Shown: positions 8,801 through 15,811 of the stretch, one piece after another
Layout: every line of letters begins with the position of its first letter
Position numbering within the stretch: the stretch's first letter is position 1
IMG/VR virus record: IMGVR_UViG_3300011114_000309
Location: 1-58,426 of that record
Length of the DNA stretch: 58,426 nt
Source: a virus
Strand: one strand, 5' to 3'
Translations under genes and position numbers: made by a program
The notes under the pieces: generated by a model
Database searches by the model: none
Told to the model about the DNA's origin: nothing
The model's input: the letters and a program-made list of their open reading frames with translations, nothing else

Positions 8801-11439
8801 ACCCGTCGCTTGTCGATGCACGGGTGACAGCAGAGCAAGTAAAAGAGAAGGCCAAACAAGCGTTACAAAAACGTGGTCCGCTAAAACTTGCTCCACAGGT
8901 ATCCGAAGAAACAGCAACAAAGTTACAACAAACATTTGCTCCTGAGAACAAGACCATCATCGATAAGATCGAAGGTCTTAAGGATCGTTTCTGGCAGCGC
9001 ATGTCTCAGGGTATTGCTGATCAGTTCAGGTCTATCAAAGAGTACGACGAGAAAGCCTACATGCAGGCGCGTCTGTCAAAGTCTGTTGACGGTGGACTAG
9101 AAGGTCTACTGTTCTACGGTGAGGTCTATAACGACGACGGCGCATTGAACATTCGTAAAGACGGCAAAGGTTTGATCAAAGTCTTGGAACCTGTAGGGAC
9201 TGAAGTCGATAACTTCATGATTTGGGTGGCGTTGAACCGTGAGGAACAGCTCCAACGGGAAGGGAAGATTCCCTCTATCCCTGAAGACTTGATCGCAGAG
9301 AAGAACAACCTATCAAGCGGTACGTTGAACGGCCAGCCAAGACTGCAAGTCTATAAGCGCGTATTAGAGGACATGAACAAGTTAAATCGTTCTGTCTTGA
9401 AGATTGCGTTAGACACTGGTCTTATTGATCAAAACGGCTACGATAAGTTTTCAAGTGATATCTATTACGTTCCATTCTACAAAGAGATGGAAGGCAAAGA
9501 CATTGATGCGCCGTCTACTGCGTCAGGTCTAACAAGTCAGTACTTCTCTAAGCAACTTAAAGGTGGCGAACGTCCATTTGGTGATTTGGTAGAAAACACC
9601 TTGCGGAATTGGAATCACATCCTCTCTGCGGCCATGAAGAACCAGGCTGCGGTATCCACCATACAGTCTGCGTCACGGTTTAGGTTAGGTGATACACCAG
9701 TTGTAGAACCTACAACTGAGAAAACCGGATCTGCAAAGATCATGGTTGATGGGCAGGCGCAGTACTTTAAGATCAATGATCCCTTGCTGTTTGAAGCTAT
9801 CTCTGCAATTGGATACTTAGGTCCGAAGTCTAAGTTCCTTGATGTCGCAAGAGACTTTAAAAATATCCTACAGTTTGGTGTGACACTGTCGCCTGCTTTC
9901 AAGGTTAATAACTTGATACGTGACTCGGTTTCTGCCATGGCTGTCACGGAACTTAACAAGAACCCGATTGCCAACGTTCTTAACGGTGTATCGATCTTTA
10001 ATAAAAACGATCCGACATACATATCAGCACTCGCTGGTGGGGCAATCTTTAACTTCGGTACAGCGTACGAAGGCGATCAATCAAAATTGATTAAACGATT
10101 AATTGAAAAAGGAATTAATCGTGACACTATTCTAGATACTCCAGACCGAATTAGAAAGGGTCTTCGGATGGCTTGGGATAAATACCAAGACTGGGGTAAT
10201 GCATCGGAAGCGGCTAATAGATTGGCGTTGTATAAACAGTTGCGTGACAAGGGTATGAGTCACCTCGAGGCTACATACCAAGCCCGTGATCTGTTGGACT
10301 TCTCGATGCAGGGATCATGGCCTGCATTCAGGTTGGTTACACAAGTTGTACCGTTTATGAACGCACGTATCCAAGGTTTGTATAAGCTTGGACGTGATGG
10401 CGTGATACCGACGTCACGAGTTCTTTATAACGTTGCAACAGGCAAAGAGATCGAAGGAACCGACAAACATAAAGCCGAGGCATTTGGATTGGTTACTGGT
10501 GCGGTCATGCTTGCATCGATGGCGTTGTACTTGACGTTCAAAGATGATGAGGAATACCAAAAACGTGATGAGTGGGATCGTGACAATTTCTGGTGGTTTA
10601 AGTTACCAGGTATGGACGTAGCGTTACGGGTTCCAAAGCCTTTTGAGATTGGTGCATTTGGTACGCTGACTGAACGTATCCTCGAGCAAGTAGTTGATGA
10701 AGGCGCAGAAGGCAAACAGTTTACTGACGCACTGACAAGGATGTTGGGAGATACGTTTGCACTGAACCCAACACCACAAATGGTAAAGCCGCTACTTGAT
10801 CTATACGCCAACAAAGATTCGTTTACTGGCGCGCCTATCGAGTCGGCAGGGTTAGAACGGCTATCGAAACAAGAACGTGTCAACGATAACACCAGCGCTT
10901 TAGCTATAGCACTAGGTGGTATATCAACAGTCTTCCCAGAGAAGTTCCAGTTGTCCCCGGTACAAGTGGACTACGCAATCAAAGGATACTTTGGGTGGTT
11001 AGGTGGATTAGCATCAACGACTTCTACCTATGCAGTCATGCCATTCAAAGAAGGTTCGTATCCTGATACCAAGTGGATCGACAGGGCGAGTCTTGGGTTA
11101 GCTCGTGACCTACCTTCTAACCAAGCAAGGTACGTCACGGCGTTCTATGAGAATGGAAAAGAAATCAATCAAGCCTATGCCGACATGCGTCATTACGCAG
11201 AAGTTGGTGATGCGGAAAAGGTAGAAAAGATTCTCGAGGAAAAGGGTGACAAGATTGCGCTGGCTAAGTTCTACGATAAGACTGCAAAGAACATGTCAGA
11301 AATTCGCAAGCAGATCAGAGTCATCATGGCTGACACCACCATGGATGGCGCAGCCAAACGAGAAGAGATTGATCGTATGAAGATGATCATTGCTGAACTA
11401 GCTAAACAGGCTGAAGAAGCTAGAAAGTCATTCAAGTAA
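5851..11439 (+). CDS. Giant polyvalent virion protein with zincin-like metallopeptidase motif
   Basis: 1862 residues, the largest gene. Small hydrophobic/Gly-zipper segments lie in the N-terminal third (near residues 55-75 and 305-325) and a transmembrane-like segment (GLVTGAVMLASMALYLTF) near 1543-1560. HEIIH at residues 857-861 is the HExxH zinc-binding signature of zincins, followed by helical regions. The C-terminal third contains VVPFMNARIQGLYKLGRDG near 1500, which resembles the phage LPD38-type 'large polyvalent protein' domain from memory. Polyvalent proteins are thought to enter the host with the DNA and act as effectors. Last gene of the late operon; its stop overlaps the converging - strand gene by 12 bases. 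Confidence 0.75.
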   Translation: MANMNDLYDALRRADAAGDTESARKLAEYIRSLQAPAPQPPSKQRTYGEALQDIGAGVVGGIGSLVQLPGQLYGLATGDMSRTGALGVGKDIEEYAETLKSAGLKAREEARRKAIEEATAKEGQFGAFKSAFSETVKDPALLLTFLAEQAPQLLVPFGAAKIAKGVTAAKGAEAAAQAGVRGAIGAAGVQQGADVGAGAYENIYAELKSKGASDKEAAEGALNLARAAGASGAIISVLAQRLPGAKALEETFAGVPGTAGRAARVSRGALGESAGEITEEVGGRFGQNLAMREVKPEQSLTEGLGETAGMAAIGGGLLGGVAGLARRPQPPEAPVIEPPPPPPITSPEQQRIEQTTGVERPSAVGIEGLLSAEEAERQRIAMLRERSDEAARQQAERARTEGVIGETQFPVSVPETPRFEPEPVTKTQEELAAQQAEVDRRRQEAGLPTAAQQRAGITGVEKPKIAQSSPVPKLVDPRPLTEQQANARLGVLRDMLSIEGGDPNSLGIVPHPTVQGKFAIKSFDLPFKLSPETQATAFGTPEKPVVIDPVEAYVNIARQTNTPAAKRFVKDWEAGRIPREDVERALQTERQLLSLPPLTFLGSPGAKISQQPIAGPTLEGVRDVFDRPITNVAKPPPKPYDVPTPSVPFSSTTWNVSAGQVEPTSNLELPAIQFLNNPSVDPVDYYIRMLTNLTNIDPASLTTNEEKSQFQKIKTFLEAYSQNKIPRSFIENALKRTSPTGTPVTQQPPTQQPPTTGQEAEVTTLEEFKKRMPVLRQNAEVEAANLAGDLKKLGEALAKSSNPAIARVGELTNLIVGKVTLKKPRKLAAGVAGQYAYADDSIQMDRSYAGDEHTSAHEIIHGLVAKSQRFPGPKQKRYAKDLQTLYEHVRTELNKQGMGWGRGYKTQVYGLLNEREFASEAMTNQEFQFMLMKIPYKGKKSAWSQFVSIVANLLGIKNTNALSEAMLLIENLAKAGRPLKTPIDPSLVDARVTAEQVKEKAKQALQKRGPLKLAPQVSEETATKLQQTFAPENKTIIDKIEGLKDRFWQRMSQGIADQFRSIKEYDEKAYMQARLSKSVDGGLEGLLFYGEVYNDDGALNIRKDGKGLIKVLEPVGTEVDNFMIWVALNREEQLQREGKIPSIPEDLIAEKNNLSSGTLNGQPRLQVYKRVLEDMNKLNRSVLKIALDTGLIDQNGYDKFSSDIYYVPFYKEMEGKDIDAPSTASGLTSQYFSKQLKGGERPFGDLVENTLRNWNHILSAAMKNQAAVSTIQSASRFRLGDTPVVEPTTEKTGSAKIMVDGQAQYFKINDPLLFEAISAIGYLGPKSKFLDVARDFKNILQFGVTLSPAFKVNNLIRDSVSAMAVTELNKNPIANVLNGVSIFNKNDPTYISALAGGAIFNFGTAYEGDQSKLIKRLIEKGINRDTILDTPDRIRKGLRMAWDKYQDWGNASEAANRLALYKQLRDKGMSHLEATYQARDLLDFSMQGSWPAFRLVTQVVPFMNARIQGLYKLGRDGVIPTSRVLYNVATGKEIEGTDKHKAEAFGLVTGAVMLASMALYLTFKDDEEYQKRDEWDRDNFWWFKLPGMDVALRVPKPFEIGAFGTLTERILEQVVDEGAEGKQFTDALTRMLGDTFALNPTPQMVKPLLDLYANKDSFTGAPIESAGLERLSKQERVNDNTSALAIALGGISTVFPEKFQLSPVQVDYAIKGYFGWLGGLASTTSTYAVMPFKEGSYPDTKWIDRASLGLARDLPSNQARYVTAFYENGKEINQAYADMRHYAEVGDAEKVEKILEEKGDKIALAKFYDKTAKNMSEIRKQIRVIMADTTMDGAAKREEIDRMKMIIAELAKQAEEARKSFK

Positions 11440-11685
11440 ACGTTCAATCGTTACAGAAAGTGCATCAAGTTCATCCATCTTACGGATGGACCATGCTCTT
11501 TTCTGGCCATGCCAACCAAGGATAGAACCTTGGTGGCAGTCTTTGCATAAGGCAACCACGGTGTATTGTTGATGTTGCTTTACGTGGTGTGCATCCGAAG
11601 GACCAGGCGCATCACATACGGAGCAGGGTAAGGACTTCACCCTGCGTACGTGTTCACGTTCCTTTGCGGTTAACTTGTTGTTCAC
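11428..11685 (-). CDS. Ref-like HNH nuclease
   Basis: 85 residues using the GTG at 11685, which gives MNNKLTAKEREHVRRVKSLP, the usual beginning of this family. An ATG at 11766 would add 27 residues but overlap the upstream gene by 113 bases. A zinc-binding CxxC (CSVC) is followed by DAHHVKQ and ALCKDCHQGS, then LGWHGQKRAW, typical of RecA-dependent nuclease Ref-type HNH proteins common in phages. It probably nicks or cuts DNA during recombination. Last gene of the leftward replication operon and convergent with the polyvalent protein gene. Confidence 0.8.
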   Translation of the reverse strand: MNNKLTAKEREHVRRVKSLPCSVCDAPGPSDAHHVKQHQQYTVVALCKDCHQGSILGWHGQKRAWSIRKMDELDALSVTIERLLE

Positions 11686-11860
11686 GTTTCTTTCTTTCGC
11701 GCAGCATCTCTTCTGCAATGTTGAAACAGGTTTCTGGTAATTCGTTGTAGGGAATCTTGCTTGCAAAACTCATCAACGCAAAACTGGCATACCAGTCCAA
11801 CATCGTCAGTTCAGAAACGGATTGATCCTCGGTAGATACCAGTGATTCAACCCCGCGCAT
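11654..11860 (-). CDS. Small DWYASFAL-type phage protein
   Basis: 68 residues from the ATG at 11860, which overlaps the upstream stop by 14 bases; longer starts would run through the upstream gene. The body (LDWYASFALMSFASK ... CFNIAEEMLRERKKRE) is the same module as the C-terminal half of the gene at 19888-20199 (LRDYFAAKALQQM ... YAMADAMLKAREK). This module is common in phages and has no assigned function. Confidence 0.65.
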   Translation of the reverse strand: MRGVESLVSTEDQSVSELTMLDWYASFALMSFASKIPYNELPETCFNIAEEMLRERKKREQQVNRKGT

Positions 11861-12098
11861 CTTGTTCACCGTGGGCAAATAGGCTTCTCCAGTAGGCCCA
11901 TTTCTTTTGGTATGCCGGATCTTCCGTCGGTGGAATCCAGAGTACTTCCGTGTCGGGCCATTCAAGTTCTTCTCGTTCGATGGGAATTGGTTCGCTCTTT
12001 TTTCCATACAGATCAATCTTCACTACATGAGTGGGTGCTTTTTGTTTTCTCCAAAGTGCCATGGCATCTGCGCCAGACTTCCAAAGTCTTTCATTCAT
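11847..12098 (-). CDS. Hypothetical protein
   Basis: 83 residues, Trp-rich (LWKSG, ALWRKQ, EWPDTEVLWIPP, KKWAYWRS). Starts within a 4-base overlap with the upstream gene stop (12095-12098), typical of translational coupling. I do not recognise a family; composition suggests a small soluble protein that may bind a partner through its tryptophans. Confidence 0.6.
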   Translation of the reverse strand: MNERLWKSGADAMALWRKQKAPTHVVKIDLYGKKSEPIPIEREELEWPDTEVLWIPPTEDPAYQKKWAYWRSLFAHGEQDARG

Positions 12099-12400
12099 TT
12101 CTTTTTCCTATTTGGTTTTTGATGAACGATCATCGGGGTTAATAAGTCTTCGATGTAATACGCTAAGGTCAAGCCTTTAAGACCGATCAGGTTGCAGTAA
12201 TCGTCTTCGTGTAAAGCACTGATCACATCTCTGATTGCTTTGTTATAACCAGCGTTGAATTCGTCATTGCCTTCAATCATCATTGTGATGGCATCACGTA
12301 CCAACGCCGTGGCTTTACGGTCTTGTGCGGCCTCTTTGACCTTTAAGTAAATATCCTCCCTCAGATGGACTGAGTAGGGGATGAGACGTTTGCTTTCCAT
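12095..12400 (-). CDS. Ribbon-helix-helix-like DNA-binding protein
   Basis: 101 residues from the ATG at 12400 (MESKRLIPYSVHLREDIYLK). The first ~45 residues fit a ribbon-helix-helix fold: a short strand (IPYSVHL), helix (REDIYLKVKEAAQDRK) and a second helix (TALVRDAITMMIEG). A ~55-residue C-terminal extension is helical. It overlaps the upstream gene by 40 bases. Likely a small transcriptional regulator of the replication operon. Confidence 0.6.
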   Translation of the reverse strand: MESKRLIPYSVHLREDIYLKVKEAAQDRKATALVRDAITMMIEGNDEFNAGYNKAIRDVISALHEDDYCNLIGLKGLTLAYYIEDLLTPMIVHQKPNRKKK

Positions 12401-12801
12401 GAATTGAATTCCTGTTCGATAACGAATAATCGTTTGGCTAATGATGGCTTGTCTTTTAGTTCTGACCGAGAGGAAATACCTAGCGTGTCTTTGAGCCAAT
12501 CAGTGGCGGCGCTTTCAGACTCCTCAAAGGTATTGCCTGTCTCTACCAAGAAGTTATGAAAGACTGGATCCTTGCATAACATGGCAGAAGCTCTTACGGG
12601 ATCACGACCGTACTCACGTTCACGAACCATTGGGGTTTCGTCGTTGTTAAGCCGGACCATGACAACCTGGTATCTGGCCCCAACAAAGTCCCTGAGTATT
12701 TCATCAGGGATCTCATCGGGGTGTATACACAACGTTAATACATAGCCCGTCTTATCCTGTTTGATTGCCACCTTAGCGGCTTCAAATTGGGAAGTCTTCA
12801 T
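12361..12801 (-). CDS. Conserved SSB-linked phage protein
   Basis: 146 residues, begins two bases after the SSB stop. The central stretch GYVLTLCIHPDEIPDEILRD followed by FVGARYQVVMVRLNNDE is a conserved core I have seen in uncharacterised proteins encoded beside phage ssb genes. No catalytic motif seen. Position suggests a role in replication or recombination. Confidence 0.65.
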   Translation of the reverse strand: MKTSQFEAAKVAIKQDKTGYVLTLCIHPDEIPDEILRDFVGARYQVVMVRLNNDETPMVREREYGRDPVRASAMLCKDPVFHNFLVETGNTFEESESAATDWLKDTLGISSRSELKDKPSLAKRLFVIEQEFNSWKANVSSPTQSI

Positions 12802-12803
12802 GA

Positions 12804-13181
12804 TCAGAACGGGATGTCTTGGTCATCATCCTGCTTGATAGCAGGCTTCTCAGGACGGCCAGCCTCACGAGTTCCACCAAGCATTGTCATGGCTGAACAA
12901 ACGATATCAACGGTGGTCTTTTCTACGCCGTCTTTGTCGGTGTATTTGCCGTACTTAATCGATCCTTCCACGTAGATCTGGATACCTTTCTTGACCCACT
13001 CGGCAACGATCTCGGCAAGCTTGCCAAAGAAAACCAATCGATGCCATTGGGTTTCTTCCTGACCTTTTACTTTCTGTGAAGTAGCAAGGGATACGTTGGC
13101 AATAGCCATGCCGTCGCCGGTGTAACGAACGACAGGGTCTTGTCCTACGCGACCGATTAGGGTTACGCGATTTACACTCAT
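12804..13181 (-). CDS. ssb: Single-stranded DNA-binding protein
   Basis: 125 residues: an OB fold with the SSB pattern MSVNRVTLIGRVGQDPVVRY, WHRLVFFGKLAEIVAEWVKKG and YVEGSIKYGKYTDKDG. It ends in the acidic tip DDDQDIPF, the tail bacterial SSB uses to recruit partners. Overlaps the erf-type gene by 4 bases (ATGA), so it is coupled to it. Coats single-stranded DNA during phage replication and annealing. Confidence 0.95.
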   Translation of the reverse strand: MSVNRVTLIGRVGQDPVVRYTGDGMAIANVSLATSQKVKGQEETQWHRLVFFGKLAEIVAEWVKKGIQIYVEGSIKYGKYTDKDGVEKTTVDIVCSAMTMLGGTREAGRPEKPAIKQDDDQDIPF

Positions 13182-13882
13182 GCTTCATCTCCTTTTTCAA
13201 ACTTAGCTTTCTTTCTGGAAAAGTCTTCCATCAAAAGCTTGTAGGTACCAGGGTCTAACTGTTTGAGTTTGTCAAAGATGTTCCTGTTGACTTTGAATAA
13301 GTCAGTCACATCCGTTTTGTTTTCACAGAACGCAAGCCCAGTCATTGCGATTTGGGTTACTTTCTCTGACCAGTCCTCGAGGTTTGCCTCTGGTGTCACG
13401 GTGACTTTGATCTGCCAGCCGGTATCGAATCCTTCGATGTGAGCTGGGATCTTTGACTCGACCTTTGGTTCTACCTTGGGTTCAGGTTTGGGTTCAGGCT
13501 TAACAAACTTCTTACTAGCGGCGTTAGCGTCATCGTCTTCTGGTGCGATGCCACACGCAGCCATAAGGCTATATCTTCTTGCATAAGTTAACGCCGAGCC
13601 ATACCCTTGGGGATCTTGTTTGGCCGCGGGGACGTGGAGTCGTCCGTTACTCAACATCTCCCCCGACTCATGGACAAAGATGGTTTCAACAATGACGCCG
13701 TTGTCGCAGTCATGAGTCTGTTGAACCAAAGCAATCCCGTTATCGTTTAAAGCGTCTATGACGGCCTCAACGCAGGCGGATAGGTCTGCATACTTCGTAC
13801 GGAAATGCGGGTTCGTAGAGGACTTTAGAGCCGGTCCAAAGGCCTTCTGTGCTTTAACGAATGACTGGGCGATCTTCTGCAT
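13178..13882 (-). CDS. ERF-family single-strand annealing recombinase
   Basis: 234 residues. The N-terminal ~120 residues match the ERF superfamily: FVKAQKAFGPALKSSTNPHF...KYADLSACVEAV...LNDNGIALVQ and later PQGYGSALTYARRYSLMAACGI. A Lys/Pro/Glu linker (about 135-155) and a C-terminal domain follow. A strong AGGAG sits just upstream of the ATG at 13882. With SSB and the Cas4-like exonuclease nearby it forms a phage recombination set (exonuclease, annealing protein, SSB). Confidence 0.92.
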   Translation of the reverse strand: MQKIAQSFVKAQKAFGPALKSSTNPHFRTKYADLSACVEAVIDALNDNGIALVQQTHDCDNGVIVETIFVHESGEMLSNGRLHVPAAKQDPQGYGSALTYARRYSLMAACGIAPEDDDANAASKKFVKPEPKPEPKVEPKVESKIPAHIEGFDTGWQIKVTVTPEANLEDWSEKVTQIAMTGLAFCENKTDVTDLFKVNRNIFDKLKQLDPGTYKLLMEDFSRKKAKFEKGDEA

Positions 13883-13976
13883 CGTCGTCTCCTCTTAAAA
13901 TGATTTCTATTTCCAACAACATTTGTCTGATGTCGTAGATCAAATACATCAGTCGGTTCATATCTTCTTGGCTCAT
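13854..13976 (-). CDS. 40-residue hypothetical protein between nuclease and annealing operon genes
   Basis: Small ORF (MSQEDMNRLMYLIYDIRQ... ending EDRPVIR). Its ATG overlaps the upstream stop by 4 bases (ATGA, 13973-13976) and its end overlaps the annealing-protein start by 29 bases. Amphipathic helix with many Leu/Ile/Met, then an acidic patch. The overlap pattern matches the rest of the operon, so it is likely translated. Confidence 0.55.
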   Translation of the reverse strand: MSQEDMNRLMYLIYDIRQMLLEIEIILRGDDDAEDRPVIR

Positions 13977-14230
13977 GCTGGCTTCCTTCCTGGCTTGGCC
14001 CGTGGTGTGCCGTCTTTCTTAAGACCGTACTTGGCTTTCTTGGGTTTGGTTTCTACGGGTTGTTCAGCTTGTTGGTATGCAAGTTTCTTTTGTTCGTACT
14101 CTAAGTTGATGCGATGGTTCTTCTCGATGTTCTGAAGACGGGTGATGAGATGGTTTACTTCCACCCAAGGAAGAACCATCAGTCCACGGAATACCAGTTC
14201 AAGATCTTTTGATCCAAGTTCTACGTTCAT
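13973..14230 (-). CDS. Hypothetical protein with basic AT-hook-like tail
   Basis: 85 residues; starts in a 4-base overlap with the Cas4-like gene. An N-terminal part with LVFRGLMVLPWVEVNHLITRLQ, a helical middle, and a Lys/Pro-rich tail (KKAKYGLKKDGTPRAKPGRKP) with a PGRKP core like an AT hook. May bind DNA; family not recognised. Confidence 0.55.
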   Translation of the reverse strand: MNVELGSKDLELVFRGLMVLPWVEVNHLITRLQNIEKNHRINLEYEQKKLAYQQAEQPVETKPKKAKYGLKKDGTPRAKPGRKPA

Positions 14231-15105
14231 GTTTTCTCCAAATAAGTTTTGTACTGCTTACAAAAATTAGCGACCTGACAGTACGATTTGCAACGTACTC
14301 GCTCGCCTTCTCTAACCTCCACGGTGTAACCCTTGGAGTCCTTCAAAGAAGTGAATGCAGCATTCGCTTCCTCTAAAGTCGGGTGAACTGACTTAGCCCG
14401 GACATTCCCGGTCTTGATCAGTGCGTAGGTTGTGGGCCTCTCCCACATCTCCTCTGATGAACACTCCGGCATGTCATCGTCTAACTGGAGTGCAAAGTAC
14501 GCATCGTTGTGTTTCGATAATCTGGATTTGACATAAGCCTCACGGGCCTCAGAAGGCCACAGGGGGATGTCAATCACAGCGACGGGGGATTGTGGGTATC
14601 CGTCCTTCGTTTGCGCTTCACGGGCCGTCCAATCCCTTACGATGGCTACGATCTTGGCGGCTTTGACTGGAACGTTCTTGCACCGTTCAATCAACCAGGC
14701 GTAAACGTTTAACTGGTTATGCCAGTCTTGCTTCTCATTCATCACGGCCCAAGCACCGGTGACTTTGTAGTCAGAGATGATGATGCCGTCTGGTTCAACT
14801 TCTTGTAGGTCCATCTGTCCTGACAATGTCCAGCCGTCGAGTTTTGTGTAGAGGCGTTCCTCGATGACGTGATGGGAGTCCTTGCCATGCTCGAGGACTT
14901 TATGAACGGCGGAGCCGAACAGTTGCCATACCATCTCCGAAGCATCCTGTTCTAAATCATCCCAATGCTTATGCTTAAGACTCACAATCTGAGGAGAGTT
15001 AAGCAATTCAGTCACCGAGATATGAGAGTCACCCTTGGTATAGGTAGGCCTCTTGATGACGTTGATAAACGTCTGAGGTAACTCAAACTTGTTTGTTAGC
15101 TTCAT
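14227..15105 (-). CDS. Cas4-like PD-(D/E)XK exonuclease
   Basis: 292 residues with the PD-(D/E)XK nuclease layout: GSAVHKVLEHG (H68), GQMDL (D99), SDYKV (D112, K114) and QLNVYAWL (Q131). Cysteines 272, 276 and 282 at the C-terminus resemble the Fe-S cluster cysteines of Cas4/AddB proteins, but the usual N-terminal fourth Cys is not obvious. Likely resects DNA ends for the annealing protein encoded two genes downstream. Overlaps the upstream gene by 23 bases. Confidence 0.85.
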   Translation of the reverse strand: MKLTNKFELPQTFINVIKRPTYTKGDSHISVTELLNSPQIVSLKHKHWDDLEQDASEMVWQLFGSAVHKVLEHGKDSHHVIEERLYTKLDGWTLSGQMDLQEVEPDGIIISDYKVTGAWAVMNEKQDWHNQLNVYAWLIERCKNVPVKAAKIVAIVRDWTAREAQTKDGYPQSPVAVIDIPLWPSEAREAYVKSRLSKHNDAYFALQLDDDMPECSSEEMWERPTTYALIKTGNVRAKSVHPTLEEANAAFTSLKDSKGYTVEVREGERVRCKSYCQVANFCKQYKTYLEKT

Positions 15106-15343
15106 GGATAGACCAATTTAAAAGTTTGTAAAAGCACATCGAGTCTTTGTTAGATCCGCCTAACCACGTTTGCCATGTAGGACTAACTTCGTCATAGGTA
15201 AAAAGAAGCATGAGGTGGTAGTACATAGCGGCGTCATACTCTTCGTTCTGGTAGTAGTGCCACATCAGGTCTAAGTTTTTGGCTTGCTCACTGACGTAAA
15301 AGGCGTATTCCCTGGCACGTCGGATAACTTCTAATCGTGTCAT
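15083..15343 (-). CDS. Hypothetical protein, first gene of leftward replication operon
   Basis: 86 residues, aromatic-rich (YAFYVSEQAKNLDLMWHYYQNEEYDAAMYYHLML). No family recognised. Preceded by CAGACAGGAGATG leader with a strong Shine-Dalgarno site and the consensus-like promoter at 15373-15401. As the promoter-proximal gene of the recombination operon it is probably expressed early. Confidence 0.65.
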   Translation of the reverse strand: MTRLEVIRRAREYAFYVSEQAKNLDLMWHYYQNEEYDAAMYYHLMLLFTYDEVSPTWQTWLGGSNKDSMCFYKLLNWSIHEANKQV

Positions 15344-15345
15344 GT

Positions 15346-15362
15346 CATCTCCTGTCTGCTAG
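15346..15362 (-). promoter_or_regulatory. Shared early leader / ribosome-binding site (copy 1)
   Basis: The - strand reads CTAGCAGACAGGAGATG, a strong AGGAG site. 16 of the 17 bases recur in the leader of the other leftward operon at 22088-22104, so both early transcripts probably have the same translation signal. Confidence 0.7.
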
Positions 15363-15372
15363 TTGTGCAGTC

Positions 15373-15401
15373 AATATAGCAGGTAGGTTCTGACATGTCA
15401 A
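15373..15401 (-). promoter_or_regulatory. Sigma70-type promoter for leftward replication operon
   Basis: On the - strand TTGACA (15401-15396) and TATATT (15378-15373) are separated by 17 bases, close to the sigma70 consensus. Transcription would begin about 20 bases before the CAGACAGGAGATG leader of the 15343 gene. Confidence 0.75.
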
Positions 15402-15409
15402 CTAGGTTT

Positions 15410-15435
15410 AAACTCCATAAATATTTATGGAGTTT
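15410..15435. promoter_or_regulatory. 26-bp perfect palindrome, candidate operator (site 1)
   Basis: Half site AAACTCCATAAAT followed directly by its exact reverse complement. It ends two bases before the VRR-NUC ATG, so its right half contains that gene's ATGGAG ribosome-binding site. The same palindrome with only the two central bases changed stands at 29281-29306. Probably bound by a dimeric regulator; the LexA-like protein at 29333 is the best candidate. Confidence 0.75.
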
Positions 15436-15437
15436 TG

Positions 15438-15725
15438 ATGCGACGCGCAGCCAGGGTTGATGAAAATCAAGGACTTATCGTCAAGGCGTTACGCGCTTGT
15501 GGGGCGACGGTACGGGTCATTTCGCAGGGTGATGGCATACCTGATCTGTTAGTTGGGTACCGAGGCCATACGATTCTGATGGAAGTGAAGGACGGGAATA
15601 AGCCTCCTTCGGCGAGACAGCTCACCACGGCAGAGCAGATCTTCTTTGACCAATGGACTGGCGGGAAGTTATTCATTGTGAACAGCGTAGAAGAAGCGCT
15701 TGATGTATTGAAGGATTGCCGATAG
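15438..15725 (+). CDS. Small VRR-NUC family nuclease
   Basis: 95 residues from ATG 15438 (MRRAARVDENQGLIVKALRA). The motif GIPDLLVGYRGHTILMEVKDG gives the PD...(E)xK active site of VRR-NUC/PD-(D/E)XK enzymes, followed by SARQLTTAEQIFFDQWTGG. Stand-alone VRR-NUC proteins in phages are thought to cut branched DNA such as Holliday junctions. It is the only + strand gene here and is followed by a terminator, so it is an isolated transcription unit under the palindrome. Confidence 0.85.
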   Translation: MRRAARVDENQGLIVKALRACGATVRVISQGDGIPDLLVGYRGHTILMEVKDGNKPPSARQLTTAEQIFFDQWTGGKLFIVNSVEEALDVLKDCR

Positions 15726-15773
15726 CATGAGGGCTGTAGTCCATGTTGTCTCCTGTTGGTCTTCCCAACTTTT

Positions 15774-15800
15774 GCCCCTTGCAATAAGGGGCATTTTTTT
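15774..15800 (+). terminator. Rho-independent terminator after VRR-NUC gene
   Basis: Stem GCCCCTT / AAGGGGC with loop gcaat (15774-15792), followed by a run of seven T. Confidence 0.85.
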
Positions 15801-15808
15801 GGTATAGT
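15779..15808 (+). promoter_or_regulatory. Possible promoter of the structured-RNA region
   Basis: TTGCAA (15779-15784) and TATAGT (15803-15808) with an 18-base spacer; start expected near 15815. The -35 lies in the terminator loop, so the assignment is tentative. Confidence 0.4.
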
Positions 15809-15811
15809 CAT

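Noticed and set aside
15410-15435. Palindrome as a terminator
   Set aside because: Arms touch with no loop and no T-run follows; position at a start codon fits an operator.
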